This document shows, one piece after another, positions 1 to 11,337 of a stretch of 64,000 bases of DNA; positions within the stretch are counted from its first letter, which is position 1; every line of letters begins with the position of its first letter. Position numbers and translations under genes: made by a program. Location: the NCBI GenBank assembly GCA_944474755.1, contig OX104111.1, positions 99,180,805-99,244,804 on the forward strand, given 5' to 3'. Below the pieces are notes generated by a model. That model made no database searches and was not told the DNA's origin. It worked only from the letters and a program-made list of their open reading frames with translations. Origin of the DNA: Limnoperna fortunei (lineage: Eukaryota; Mollusca; Bivalvia; Mytilida; Modiolidae).

Positions 1-260
1 CTTGAAATGCAATGAACTGTGTGTTATCTGCTGGTTAACGACAACTTCTGGTATATTTTCACAACACAGCTTTCAATTTCAATACAAAATAACCTACTTA
101 TTTTTTCTTCTCTAAAATTACTACTGTCCAATTCTAAAATTTTTTCTTGATCTTTATGATTTTCTAGAAATTTTAAAAGTATCCAAATACAATAACAGAA
201 CCTTTAAAAACCTTTAAAGACATTTGTTATTTTTGGCTATTTTCCAAAGTTTGGTCTTAC

Positions 261-358
261 CTGGGTTATACCTGTCTGCACATGTATAATACCCTCCATG
301 TTTGCATGCACAATCTGAGCCCCATCTGTCATTTGTTACTACTGTGTCTTTAACTGGA
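261..358 (-). CDS. FUCA1-like: Fucosidase exon 5 (NDRWG, Cys-rich segment)
   Basis: The 98-nt exon encodes [20 protein letters not shown] followed by [12 protein letters not shown]. The acceptor is TTTTTAG and the donor GTAAGA. It completes the Ser codon begun by either exon 4 copy and ends after one base of a codon. Bases 1-260 are intron; the next exon is outside the window. Confidence 0.93.
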
Positions 359-3300
359 CTAAAAATAACAATCATTTATGTGTTTATACTCTATGAATAC
401 CGTATGTAGTTAATTCAAATTTATTAAAGGCTTACTTTGAATATGACTAGTTACTATTTGTACTTATTTTGATGTAAACAGTAGTCTCAAAAATCCTGTA
501 GTGCTCACCTGATTAAAATATGGCCATATACATGTACATTGTAAACTGAAATGTCCAATGACTGTCTCCATAAGACCTTGTTCAGCAAACCAGAAACAAT
601 GATTTACAATGAAAGCCATACATTTGTATTTTCAGTACAGTCAGTTCATAATGAGGAATGTTTTCAAAAGGACCTTAATTTGAAACAAGCAAGACGAGGA
701 TTCCTTATGGGAGCCATGCCTGTACTGCATTCAGCACAAAATGAAAATCCCATACCACAATTTTGCTAAGTTTTAGGAAATTTCATAACAGAACTTACAA
801 ACTTCCTGTAACAATATATATAGGTAGCACAGTAGTAAATGTTTTGGCTATAGTCTAAAACACTAACATTTCTGTGATTTGCATACCTTTCTAACATTGA
901 TCAGCATTTACCTGGACTAGGAAATTAATAAACTTTCCTTTACCATTTAAAAAATAAATGCCATATATATCCGTGACCAATTCCTTTTTTCGCTAGTTAG
1001 AACATTTTGAGACGCTCCCACTTTTACATGCAATTTCTAATGCAGTGAATGTAAAAATACTACATTGTTTAAAAAATTACCAAAATTTTATCTTGCAAGA
1101 TCTGAGAAAAATTTTACCACTTTTTAAAGCTTAATTTATGCAGGAGCTTACAGCTAAAAAATTGTACACATCTAACCACTATTTACCAAATCAGGACACA
1201 ACGAAGTATTCAGTACTGTACTTAATGTAGGGTACACAATCTGGTAACTTGTTACTGGTACACATTTACTACTGTTATGCCTATACCAAGTTTGCAAGAG
1301 AACCAATTTAGCCAATATTTCTACATCAAGTACATAGGTCATATTTGAATTAAAATCAATAAAAGATATATTGGTATTCAAAGTGTTCTTGAAAAATTCT
1401 TCTATTTTTTAGCCCTACCCAAGGAGAAAAATTGCATATGTATCTAACATGTGTTTGAAGACATCTTCAGAATAAAAATTTGCTTTACTCTCACTGTCCC
1501 TGCACTTTTAAACAAGAAAATAATATCAAAGTACTATAACAGATACATTTTAAATGCACTAGCCTTATATTATACTATTGGCCAGCCCAATCTATGCTGG
1601 CCCACTAAGATATGGTGACTTTCAATAGCTGACCACTCTATCTTTTAAACTATGACATATTGACCCCTAAATTGTTTAAAAGTGGCTTCAAATTAACAAG
1701 ATGGTGCTTGTAGACAAGAAACCTTTTAAACAAGTACAAATACATGAACAAATTTTAATTTAACCTGTTTTATACCTTCAATTAGTGCGAAATAAAAGTA
1801 CCAATATTTCACTCAAAGGCTGTTGATAACACTAAATTCCACAAAAAATTATACTTTAGTAAAGGAAATCTGTTTTCTCTTTTAAGTTGGATATTTTGAC
1901 CCTAATTATGCCTTTACAAACCATCTGTTGAACAGGTTTTGTTAAATCATGTGCACAATAATCACTTTTATAGACAATACATTACAATTTTTGGCTAATT
2001 TTTGCTTATTTTGGACTAAAATTTTTAAAAAATTTGAACTTGTTCCTATTAATTTGCTTTATTGTGGCCCTAAATTCAGCAATTGGGGACAAAATCTAGT
2101 TTTCAGCCAAAGGTTTTCATTGTCATATCAAAACTTTGGGAGAAATTGATCCAAAGTTCAAACTGATCAGTACGGTTTAAAATTTACCTTATTTTTGGCC
2201 TAATTTTTTTTATCGAAATATAATTTTATGCCCATGAATATGCCCAATTCATTGCGAAAAGTTAAGATGACCATACAGAAAGAAAGTTAAAATGGAATAA
2301 AGACAGGAGAACACTTTACTGTGATTGTGTGTGGTTTTTTAATATGTGTATATAGAAAAATGCAAAAAGTGCTGACTTAGCAGTTTTTATAGTGTCCATT
2401 AGACAATACCTTCTTTTTGAGTACTGCCTTCAGTTAGTTTCAACAAGATATACCACAATCTATGCAAAAAATAACCTTGATGTACTCTCAGAAATAAAAA
2501 TCTACAAAACATCATCTGACATATAGGTAGCACAGTAGTAAATGTTTTGGCTATAGTCGAAAACACTAACATTTCTGTGATTTGCATAACTTTCTAACAT
2601 TGATCAGCATTTACCTGGACTAGGAAATTAATAAACTTTCCTTTACCATTTAAAAAATAAATGCCATATATATCTGTGACCAATTCCTTTTTTCGCTAGT
2701 TAGAACATTTTGAGACGCTCCCACTTTTACATGCAATTTCTAATGCAGTGAATGTAAAAATACTACATTGTTTAAAAAATTACCAATATTTGATCTTGCA
2801 AGATCTGAGAAAAATTTTACCACTTTTTAAAACTTAATTTATGCAGGAGCTTACAGCTAAAAAATTGTACACATCTAACCACTATTTACCAAATCAGGAC
2901 ACAACGAAGTATTCAGTACTGTACTTAATGTAGGGTACACAATCTGGTAACTTGTTACTGGTACACATTTACTACTGTTATGCCTTTAGACTTGTAGTTT
3001 CATGAGAAGATAAATAAATCAATTTCATTCAAGCTGAAATAAGAACTGTCCATTGAAAACTTGTTTGTTACAGGCCATGATAAAATAAGCAATCTTTGTA
3101 CAGGATCTATGGGACATCACTTGCCCATTCACAATACATATGATGATTCTGTGAACAAAACTTATAAAATGTCAGCTAAACACAAAAATTATTAACAATG
3201 ACACCCATGTATTTTTCTCACTCAAGATAAAAAAAAATCCTTGTACAAGACCTCTCAAAATCACATTATTTTCACAACATCACAAAACATTTAGACTTGT

Positions 3301-6300
3301 AGTTTTTTTTATTTTAGCCATTCAGGACTGCCCATGCCAACCATGTTTTCCTCCAAACAAAATGTAATGAGAAATCTTTTAAGAGGACATCACAAACATT
3401 ATTTCTGTTAACTTTGGCTTTAATTAGCCAAACGGTTTCAAAAAGAAATGTGAAGACACTTAGTTTTTGAGGATACATATGAAGCAAGTCATGACTGGAT
3501 CTTACCTTTCATTATAAAGCCACGCTAGAAATCCTGTTGAATTCCAGTAAACATCAGGGGCCTCCCAATCACCATCAGACCAAATAACTTCTGGTTGGTA
3601 TTTGTTTATGATTTCATATAATTCTGGCAATGTCTTGGACTACAAATATATGAATACATACTTACTGAATAGGATGCAACACCAATTATACCCACCTTTC
3701 ATTATAAAGCCATGCTAAGAAGTTTGTAGAATTCCAGTATGTGTCTGGGCCAGCATCTCCATCAGACCAGACTATCTCTGGTTTGTAAGCATTCACAATC
3801 TCATACAGTTCTGGCATAGTCTTTGACTAGAAAGTACAATTTAGGACTGACATTTTATAATTTGGGAATTTTTAGTTCCATATATATCTGAAGAACTGAA
3901 CATGCTATATATGTTTTCACAAACTGCTTGTTTCATGAATGCAAAAATTTTGAAAATTTTAACGCAACAATGAACACAATGCAGATAAACAATGGATGTC
4001 ATTGAAACACTGATAATACATACATGTATTTTATCAATTAAAAAAGATTCAGATTTCTGAACCTATACAACCTCATGTCAGTAACAACTATAATCTTTGA
4101 GATGTAAGCAATGTATCCCATACCTTCACAACCACAATAGTATATCTAGCTTTAGGTCAGATTTACTAGTTAAATTACACTGTATTTCGCTTTATTTATA
4201 TTATTTATATTAATTATTTATAGTACCATATAGTTTTTTAAATTTGGAAAATAGATCTGAGATAATTATTACCAAACAAAAATGCTAAAATGTTTACAGA
4301 TGTCACGGATAGATAATTAAGGGGATCAAGTCTGGCATTTATATAACATATGGAAGCCATTAATCTTTCGTTAATTTGCCCATGGATAATGTGCAAATTT
4401 CCAATTTGACATTACAATTATAATCCTGTTATAACAACACTTCTCTGTAGCCTGCCCCTGCATTTGAAGGAGCAATAGAAATAACATATATATTTTAAAT
4501 AATTTCCTCTCAATTTGCAGTTGTAAAGGATTAATATCTGCAACTATCTGTAAATATATATTGTCACAATTCATTTATAAAAAATTCCAAATACTGATAC
4601 AATAGTTATCTTATTAAATATCCAAAATATGTCTATTTCAATTGCTCTTTTTACAACTAGATATCCAGAATGCCTGTTGCAAGGGGAATAACTCTTTCAA
4701 AAGTTAATAAAGTGTTAACATGTATGTTGTGAGTTGTATTGCATTCACAACATTCAGTAAATTTTATAAAGAACAAATAGATGACTTTTTGGAGAAATAC
4801 TTGTGTGCATCATGTAAGTGACTTTAACACACATACTAGTATCAGCCATAAATATGAACCATTTTTATTAACATCTAATAAAACTAAAAAAGAGAATGTT
4901 GAATTTAAACCTGAAATAAAATTAAATATTCAATTATGAGTTTGAGTAAACTTGACTTTATTTTAGTTTTAACTTACCTTAACAAAGTCTTGAGTTTTAA
5001 ACCCATTGGCTTTATCACTCAAGTACCTCGGATTAAACCATTCAAATAAAGAGTGATACAGTCCAAACTTCAGGTCTGTTTTGTCTCTTATGGCTGCTGC
5101 AAGTTCTCCTACAACAGCATATGTCGTCAGTCATATGACTGTTCCATTAAAGTATTAAACAACTGTTTAAAGTATTATCAAGTGTATTTTGGAAGTGAAA
5201 ATGATCGATTAAAGTTAAAACATAGATTAACCTACTATGAAAATAATTAGTGCAAAATTATTATGGTCATGTCAAGTAAACAGTTCAACAGATTTTTACA
5301 TGTTAATTACTGCAACAACAAACAAACAAATATAGATGACGACTGGTTTTTGTTTTTTTGTTTTTGTTTTTTGGTGTTTTTTATTGTTGTAACTGGCATC
5401 TACAATTCTGTTGAACTGTGTATTTGATTAGTAACTTTATTGCATGAATGTCAAGATGTTCAAAAAGATACATGATGATTTAAACTTGTGTGTAATTTTA
5501 AGCCTATTCACTTAATTTTCAATAATCAAGCACTCACCGACCAGATCCCTGTTTGGTCCTGTGGCATTCGAGTTCCAATTGAAGGAGTATTTGGATGGCC
5601 AGTTGGTAAATCCTTCATGATGTTTGCTAGTCAATACAACATACCTGTAAACAAAAATAACTCACTTTATCAAATCATTTATTTTTAATAACATCAATTA
5701 AGCACTATGAATGATACATGTATCAGGTTTTATGAATTAACAGTCATGTATGGAAAAGGACATGAATGCCTGTGGGCATTATTGCATCATGGCCTGTCCT
5801 CTTCAGTACTGCAACAAGCAACACAAACAATGCACTTTTAATTTGTATAAATCTACATGACACTATGACAAAAAAATATTAATTGTGACAAATGGCAACT
5901 GATCACAGTGACAGGATTTCTCATTGGATTTTGAAGATTAACAATTCAGGTGAAGAAAGACCACAATAAGGCAACTTCTTAACCTGAGTCATCATCTAAT
6001 GTGAGCCTGATGTTAAAATTTTCATTACTGAACTGTATTATACACAATTGGAAATTGAAACTTATGGTCAGTTCATATAAATGAATAACAAGTAGATCTG
6101 CCAGCAGCCAAAGTCAGACAGACTTATCATCATCTAACCAAACTGAAATTCAACTTAATTCAAATGGCAAGTAAAAGTCCATGAATTTTTTCCAGCAGTG
6201 CAGACTCTAGGTTAGGTTAATACTTATTAGGTTATAACTTGACTACCCTTATATCCTTGACTACCAGGAAGTTGTGATCGTATTTTTTAAATATTGGGAG

Positions 6301-7309
6301 TTCTAGAAAATATTGTATTAATATACATGTACATGTAGATAGAAAAGTTCGTTTTCTTTTAAAATGAACATTCTTGAAGTTTGCCACAATGTAAAACAAA
6401 CTGTCTTCAATGGCATCCTGTTTATGCTGAGAGTACACATTAGGTTTGTTATACGCATAATTCCCATAAAGCCTTCTGATGATGTCACAGTATAAATTCC
6501 AACATCAAAAGCTTAACTGAAAATGTTTGAATTGGAACAACACAATTTTGTTAATTTTTATTTTAAGAGGAACATTCATGTCAATTTTAATATGTGCTTG
6601 CCATTGTCAATATGGGTATAAAGGACCCGGACCCCATCATTTTGTGGTGGACGCCCTTTTTGGTAGTGGTGTATAATATCAAGGAGATGTGTTGCATACC
6701 ATGGTTGATAACCTTTGGCAGGGCCCACAGAGATGGGTACAATCTAACTGATATCTACTTATTTAATTTAGTTTAAACAAAAGCAAATGTTAATTGAACG
6801 TTCCTCTTTGAATTATTAAAACTTTTGTTAGACTTAACAGAATCAAAATATATTATCTATTAAGTCTGACAATATCCTAATTCTCATGCGGCCCATTTGT
6901 AATAATCTGCTTGTTAAGCCGTCCACGAAGAAACATTTGTTAACAACATTATTCAGTAGGGTTCTTACTTTGCTCCAGATGCTTGAAACATTTCCGCCCA
7001 TTCATTGGGAACGAAAAACTCGGTTGTGAACATAGAAGCAAAATCTGCATATGTAAAATCCGGACGGTAATTCCTCTGCATGAAGTCAACTACGGCCGGC
7101 AAAGGCTGTCCTTTCCAGTTCCACCAAAACCATTCAGAAGAAAATGCTGGGACAGAAAACACACCCCAGTGAATAAAAATTCCAAGTTTTGCCTCATCGT
7201 ACCACGATGGTAGTGGACGTGTGTCTAATGACGCCCAATTTGGATCATATTTTAATGAAGTTGTACAGGTAACTGTAACCAACAAAAGCAAAAGTAACGC
7301 AGAAGCCAT
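261..7309 (-). CDS. FUCA1-like: Alpha-L-fucosidase (GH29, FUCA1-like), 5' part of gene, partial at 3' end
   Basis: This enzyme hydrolyses terminal alpha-L-fucose from glycans, in the lysosome or after secretion. Visible exons, in transcript order: 6969-7309, 5538-5644, 4978-5108, then either 3696-3826 or 3506-3639, then 261-358. All have GT/AG borders and join in phase. The ATG at 7309 opens a hydrophobic signal peptide ([10 protein letters not shown]...). The mature part then follows FUCA1 closely: [17 protein letters not shown], a [13 protein letters not shown] segment, [16 protein letters not shown] (the Asp is the family's catalytic nucleophile), YWNST, TNDRWG and a Cys-rich KHGGYY segment. 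The C-terminal part, roughly the last third in human FUCA1, lies beyond base 1. MEST starts 4.2 kb away in the opposite direction. Family assignment is very secure; the symbol is by similarity only. Confidence 0.95.
823..1282. mobile_element. MITE copy 1 in fucosidase intron (pair with 2526-2985)
   Basis: This is about 460 bp. A second near-identical copy (about six differences) lies 1.7 kb away in the same orientation. The ends are imperfect inverted repeats of about 21 bp: AGGTAGCACAGTAGTAAATGT at the left, and the right end reversed reads AGGCATAACAGTAGTAAATGT. No coding capacity. A flanking TA is compatible with a TA target site. Confidence 0.75.
2526..2985. mobile_element. MITE copy 2 in fucosidase intron
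   Basis: Second copy of the element at 823-1282, with the same ends and orientation. The intervening 1283-2525 has no repeat partner that I can see and no reverse transcriptase or integrase, so the pair is read as two MITE insertions rather than as LTRs. Confidence 0.75.
3506..3639 (-). CDS. FUCA1-like: Fucosidase exon 4B (alternative active-site exon, downstream copy)
   Basis: The 134-nt exon encodes [20 protein letters not shown], then [20 protein letters not shown]. It is about three quarters identical to 4A in protein and closer to the human WSDGEWECPD segment because it keeps the Trp. The donor is GTAAGA. The 56-bp gap to exon 4A is probably too short to be spliced. Joining 4A to 4B would also break the frame, so the two should be mutually exclusive. 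Confidence 0.93.
3696..3826 (-). CDS. FUCA1-like: Fucosidase exon 4A (alternative active-site exon, upstream copy)
   Basis: The 131-nt exon encodes [20 protein letters not shown], then [23 protein letters not shown]. It contains the catalytic nucleophile Asp of WSDG. It is one codon shorter than exon 4B and lacks the Trp that follows SDGD there and SDGE in human FUCA1. The acceptor is TTCTAG and the donor GTGGGT, weaker than that of 4B. It starts in phase 0 and ends after two bases, like 4B. Confidence 0.92.
3827..4977 (-). other. Fucosidase intron 3, nothing recognised
   Basis: AT-rich intron sequence without a supportable gene, repeat or RNA. The other long introns (5109-5537 and 5645-6968) are likewise featureless to my reading. 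Confidence 0.6.
4978..5108 (-). CDS. FUCA1-like: Fucosidase exon 3 (LYHSLFEWF motif)
   Basis: The 131-nt exon encodes [26 protein letters not shown] and [10 protein letters not shown], matching the same stretch of FUCA1. The donor is GTAAGT. It ends in phase 0, which is why either copy of exon 4 can follow it. Confidence 0.95.
5538..5644 (-). CDS. FUCA1-like: Fucosidase exon 2 ([11 protein letters not shown] motif)
   Basis: The 107-nt exon completes the split Lys codon and encodes 35 further codons: [17 protein letters not shown] followed by FNWNS and GPNRDLV. The HHEGF segment is the conserved fucose-binding signature of GH29. The acceptor is TTTACAG and the donor GTGAGT. It ends after one base of a Gly codon. 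Confidence 0.95.
6969..7309 (-). CDS. FUCA1-like: Fucosidase exon 1 (signal peptide and start of catalytic barrel)
   Basis: It starts at the ATG at 7309. The frame is open 10 codons further upstream, but only to a GTG. Signal peptide: residues 1 to about 17, Leu-rich. The exon then encodes [20 protein letters not shown] and [13 protein letters not shown], hallmark GH29 N-terminal sequence. The donor is GTAAGA and the exon ends after two bases of a Lys codon. Confidence 0.95.
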
Positions 7310-7319
7310 CTTTCTCTTG

Positions 7320-7343
7320 TCACATGATTCAGCGATCACATGA
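7320..7343 (-). promoter_or_regulatory. Two M-box-like E-boxes just upstream of the fucosidase start
   Basis: TCACATGA occurs at 7320-7327 and again at 7336-7343, reading TCATGTGA on the gene's strand. They lie 11 to 34 bases upstream of the ATG. TCATGTGA is the M-box recognised by MiT/TFE bHLH-ZIP factors, which in vertebrates control lysosomal genes. The sites are seen; function is inferred. They could lie inside the 5' UTR. Confidence 0.4.
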
Positions 7344-7727
7344 TAACCTACAAAAACGGAAGACGCTAGCGTGTATTTTGGTTCAACTTCAATGGATATA
7401 GTCTAGAAGTCTACCATTGATTTCGTAAATATTTTGAAAAGAATGACTATAAACTACTGCACTCTACAATATGTGCAACAAATCTTAAGTAAACTGTTGT
7501 CGAAGGTATAATGAAATACCACAAAAATTTCAAACCAACACAGCACAAGAATGAACACAAATAAAGCTTTAAATATTGCATTTAAAACAAAGAGGAATTT
7601 TATGCATTATATACAATTTGTGTTGAAACAACATATAAATTATGCAAAAAAAGTTAACACATAATTCTCTTTATGCCCTTGAGCCCCATTCCATTTTGTA
7701 CACTGTAATTTATTATATCACCCAATT

Positions 7728-8621
7728 CGAGTCGAATTACAGTCATTTCGTACCATAACCAAATCGTACCATTTCCATTTCGTACCCAAAATTACCATTT
7801 CGTACCATAGAAATGCCATATCGTACCATAACTTATCGCCATTTCGTACCATATGTAAATTTATTCGTACCATATGTAAACAATTTCGTACCATGCGTAA
7901 AATTGTAATATTTTAATGTATAAAACTAAATGAATACGTTTAACTTTACAACTACACTCTTTAACTTAATCTAATGAAGATATTTAATATTATAAATAAA
8001 TAAAAATGTTATTTGTGTATAATATATTACTTTGTGTCTGAGGGTAAATTGAAAAAGCTGCAGAGAAAACGCTGCAAAACAAAAAAAAAAAAAAAACAAA
8101 AAACAAAAAAAAACACACACACACAGAAAGTTTTATTTGACAACTGGACCAAGTATGCTAATGACGAATTATCCATAAGTAGACTGTTGTGTCTGTGTGT
8201 CAGACAAGTGTTTGATTCAAAGTCGATCAATTGTGATATTATAAAAATAATGAAAATAGTAGCTAATGTTTAAATAGTCGCCAACCTTCACATATATTTT
8301 TATCTGTGTCATTATGTTGTTATACCTTATATTATGTTGTGACGAAATGATGATGTTAATATTTTTATATTTTTATTTACCACTTTGGTCAAAAGAGCAA
8401 TATTATGCTGAAATTGCATACAGGTTTTCAATAATACACTTTCCAATATGGTACAAAATTATCATATTACACTTACCTATATGGTACGAAATTGTCTTAA
8501 TACATTTCCCCATATGGTACGAAATGGCTATTGTACGAAATGGTTATGGTACGAAATGGTTTTAATTATGGTACGATTTGGTTATGGTACGAAATAACTG
8601 GTTACCTTCGAGAATTCGAGT
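7728..8621. mobile_element. Foldback element with arms made of TTTCGTACCAT repeats
   Basis: The left arm (7743-7895) has eight copies of CGTACCAT or close variants. The right arm (8440-8600) has seven copies of the complement, ATGGTACGAAAT. The outer 30 or so bases of the two arms are almost exact inverted repeats (ATTTCGTACCATAACCAAAT). The spacer of about 540 bp has poly-A-rich stretches and no recognisable protein. A foldback-type non-autonomous element is the best reading. Confidence 0.75.
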
Positions 8622-8961
8622 CAACATGCTCCATTGTCAAAACGCCCCAATCCAACAAACACTTCCCGAAAGAAAAAAAACAGTTATACAAATTAAAAAG
8701 AAAAAAAAAACTACGTTAAATTGAATACTTTTATTGACCATTACAATATACACTTACAAAAAATATACAGTTCATATTTATATGCACATAATGTGTTAAT
8801 AGTCAGTAGGAGTAGAATACATATATAGCATAATACAAAATATATATACATTCATAGTTGGAAAATATTAACATATAGCATAATACAAAATATATAGATT
8901 CATGGCAGAAGGAAAATAATCACAACATGAAACAACGAAGGGGAATTTATCCGAGCAATAC

Positions 8962-9285
8962 TGACTTAAAGTCGGCTTTTGGACAGTTGGTGTGTTCTGT
9001 AGATTTCCAACAAAGAGAATATATCTGACTGGGAAGTTCTTACTGCTCTTCGCTGGTATCTTGTTAGTTTTTCTTCGGAAACCAGCTTTCTCTGAAGTGG
9101 GATGATGGCTGCCAGGACTGGTACAACAACGGAATCAATTCATAAAAATGTGACTTTCGGTCTCCGGCTTTCTTATTCAGGCGACGATGCCACCCCGCGA
9201 CATCGTTATTGGTTCTAATCAGGGACAGTTAGTATAGTCTGTCCCCGTTCTGATAGAAATCTCAAACACAATCCAGTTGTGCACT
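8962..9285 (-). pseudogene. Decayed MULE-type transposase, C-terminal part
   Basis: Reading the minus strand, fragments follow one another in shifting frames. First comes WIVFEISIRT; then, after an insertion of about 35 bp containing a GGGACAG/CTGTCCC inverted repeat, NNDVAGWHRRLNKKAGDRK and FYELIPLL. After one more frameshift comes LVSEEKLTRYQRR followed by DIFSLLEIY and a stop at about 8962. The NNDVxGWHRRLN signature is typical of the end of FLYWCH/MULE transposase-like proteins of invertebrates. The catalytic core is missing between here and the FLYWCH fragment at 9557-9770. Family by memory of the motif, hence moderate confidence. Confidence 0.65.
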
Positions 9286-9556
9286 TTGTAAATGTTGAGA
9301 TTGACGGTCGACTGGATTCTGGCAGAGCAAGGTCAGCATGCTGAGAATAAGCATTCTCAACAATGGAAGATGCTTAAACAAGTAAATCTAATGTAGCAGT
9401 TAATTTAACCTGCAAAATAAATAATGAGTTTTTTAAGTTTTAAGAATGTATAAAATTTTATTTTGTATCTCGGGTAACAAGTTTTATATTGCGCTTGTAG
9501 CATGGCTATTAAAGATATTCCATCCCCACGTTCATAATTTATATAATGTTTTTAAA

Positions 9557-9770
9557 CGGTACCTTTGCTTTCATCTGTACCGCTACTAAGGTGCCAGAAT
9601 TAGCTGGATGAGAATGGTTCTAACAAGTGTGAAGTTGTCACCATTCTGCTTGACTGTTGCTGTACAGTTGATTGGCTTGTTGCGTGCTTTACACTGCCAA
9701 TCAGGCGTTTTGGTGGGGTGTTTTGACTGCACCCATATCATCATATCTTGGATTTTTCCCACTTATGTGC
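9557..9770 (-). pseudogene. FLYWCH zinc-finger fragment (N-terminal part of the same MULE-like protein)
   Basis: The minus strand encodes WQCKARNKPINCTATVKQNG followed by DNFTLVR. After a one-base deletion near 9614 it continues as HSHPANSGTLVAVQMKAKV. The spacing Cys...Cys...HxH is that of a FLYWCH zinc finger, which typically precedes a MULE transposase domain. It ends at a possible GT donor (AAG|GTACCG). The deletion makes it non-functional. Confidence 0.6.
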
Positions 9771-9799
9771 TTACAAATTTTCTCTTATCGTCGTAATTT

Positions 9800-11330
9800 C
9801 TAAAGCGTTTTCTTTTGAATCCACACGTGACTTTCGAGAGTGTCCTTGTAAATGGCAATAATATCGTACTAAAAACCCATAATTGAGATTTCGCTTTAAT
9901 TCATTAATTGGAGAGTGAAATTTAACGGGAGTCTTATTTGTCTATGGTATAGGCAGTTAGTAATCCCGTTGTGACTGCACGTACTAATGTATGAATATTC
10001 CTTCAGGTTCGGTAAAAGACTTAAGAGATATACTGTACGTTTAAACAGCAAATATCTTATTATATTATTTCCAGTTATAAAATTAGATTGTGGTTGACGT
10101 TCCTTACCAATAATATTCCTTTGTTTCTTGATCAAATTTACGTTACTTCAGTGTCTCAACATGACGTATTCATCCGGGTCCCCTCGGGACACCGAGACCT
10201 CTGTATTTATACCCCATAAATGACCAGGCGGGGGCTCGAGACACCGGAAATGTCCCGATACGTGTATGACAAATTATAGTCCGGAGGACCAAATAATTTC
10301 GTGAAAACCTTATGCAATTAATTAATCATTAAAGGAAATACAAATGAATTAAAAACGTCAACTACTACACTAGTATTGAGAGTCTTAGGTTGGAGCCTAA
10401 TCTAGTGCTGTTGCGGTGCCTATAGATATGACTTTGCGAAAGTTGCACCTTTACAGTCTTCTCCATTAGAATCATCATACTCAGGATGAGGGTCTCAGGA
10501 TGGTTCTCGGCAAAAACCTCGTCTATCTACCCCGTTTTTTAGTTAGGACGAAACTTTTTTTTTAAGAAGATCTCGGACAACTCGAAAAATGACATCATTA
10601 AACGAAAAAGGAGAAGTATCACAAAATGGGAAAATCACCAAGAAGTTGGAGAAATTAATCACAAGTAACATAGCATAAAACACGGACTATATAACACTTT
10701 TTATTTTTTATTAGTTTAAAGGTACATTCGGAACATTTTAAGCGATAAAGCTGTGCATAAAAATTTAAGTCACTTGTAATTTCAATTAATTACTTGAGAC
10801 GTTATTTCTAGAAATTGGCACGTAACGGAGGGAATATATAAAGCGTGATTTTTTCATAAACAACGCGTTATTTATGTTTACTCTCGCGTAATGTTATGAT
10901 GTTATCAATGAATTATTAAGGCAGATAACAGGCTATATTTACTAGTGTAGTATGAATTACGTATTATTAGCGAAAAAAATAATTACATGATTAAATGAAT
11001 AAACGCATAAATCATTACAAGCACTCTTGACCTTTTAGGATTTGACCGTAAATTTAACTTACTGGTTACTGTATCAATTACTGGATTGACCAATGTACCC
11101 GACGAAATCTAGCCTCCATGTCAGTTTTAATCAGATAATTCAGTGACAATTTAAATATTATTTGGGACGGTCGTTCCACATTTTGGCCTTAAAAAATGAA
11201 TATTCGATTTTGCTTATGATCGTTATTTGTAGCACGTAAGTGTTCTGTTCAAGTGTATTTATTCGTCTTACTTTAAAAAGATAAAACAGAAACAATGGAG
11301 TATGTATTTTTCCCGTGATGGGTCTGTGTG
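9800..11330. other. Intergenic region between MULE remnant and MEST, nothing recognised
   Basis: No supportable gene. A GC-richer patch at about 10160-10270 and another at 10480-10540 stand out from the AT-rich background and may be decayed repeats. The MEST promoter should lie in this stretch, but I see no clear core element. Confidence 0.5.
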
Positions 11331-11337
11331 TCTCATT

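Noticed and set aside
818..2985. The two 460-bp direct repeats as LTRs of a retrotransposon
   Set aside because: Each copy has its own inverted ends, there is no TG...CA terminus, no primer-binding site, and no gag, RT or integrase between them.
3506..3826. One of the twin exons being a dead duplicate
   Set aside because: Both keep open frame, phase, splice sites and the catalytic Asp; kept as an alternative only if expression data show one unused.
7310..7339. Fucosidase start ten codons upstream
   Set aside because: The codon there is GTG; the ATG at 7309 is followed directly by the signal peptide.
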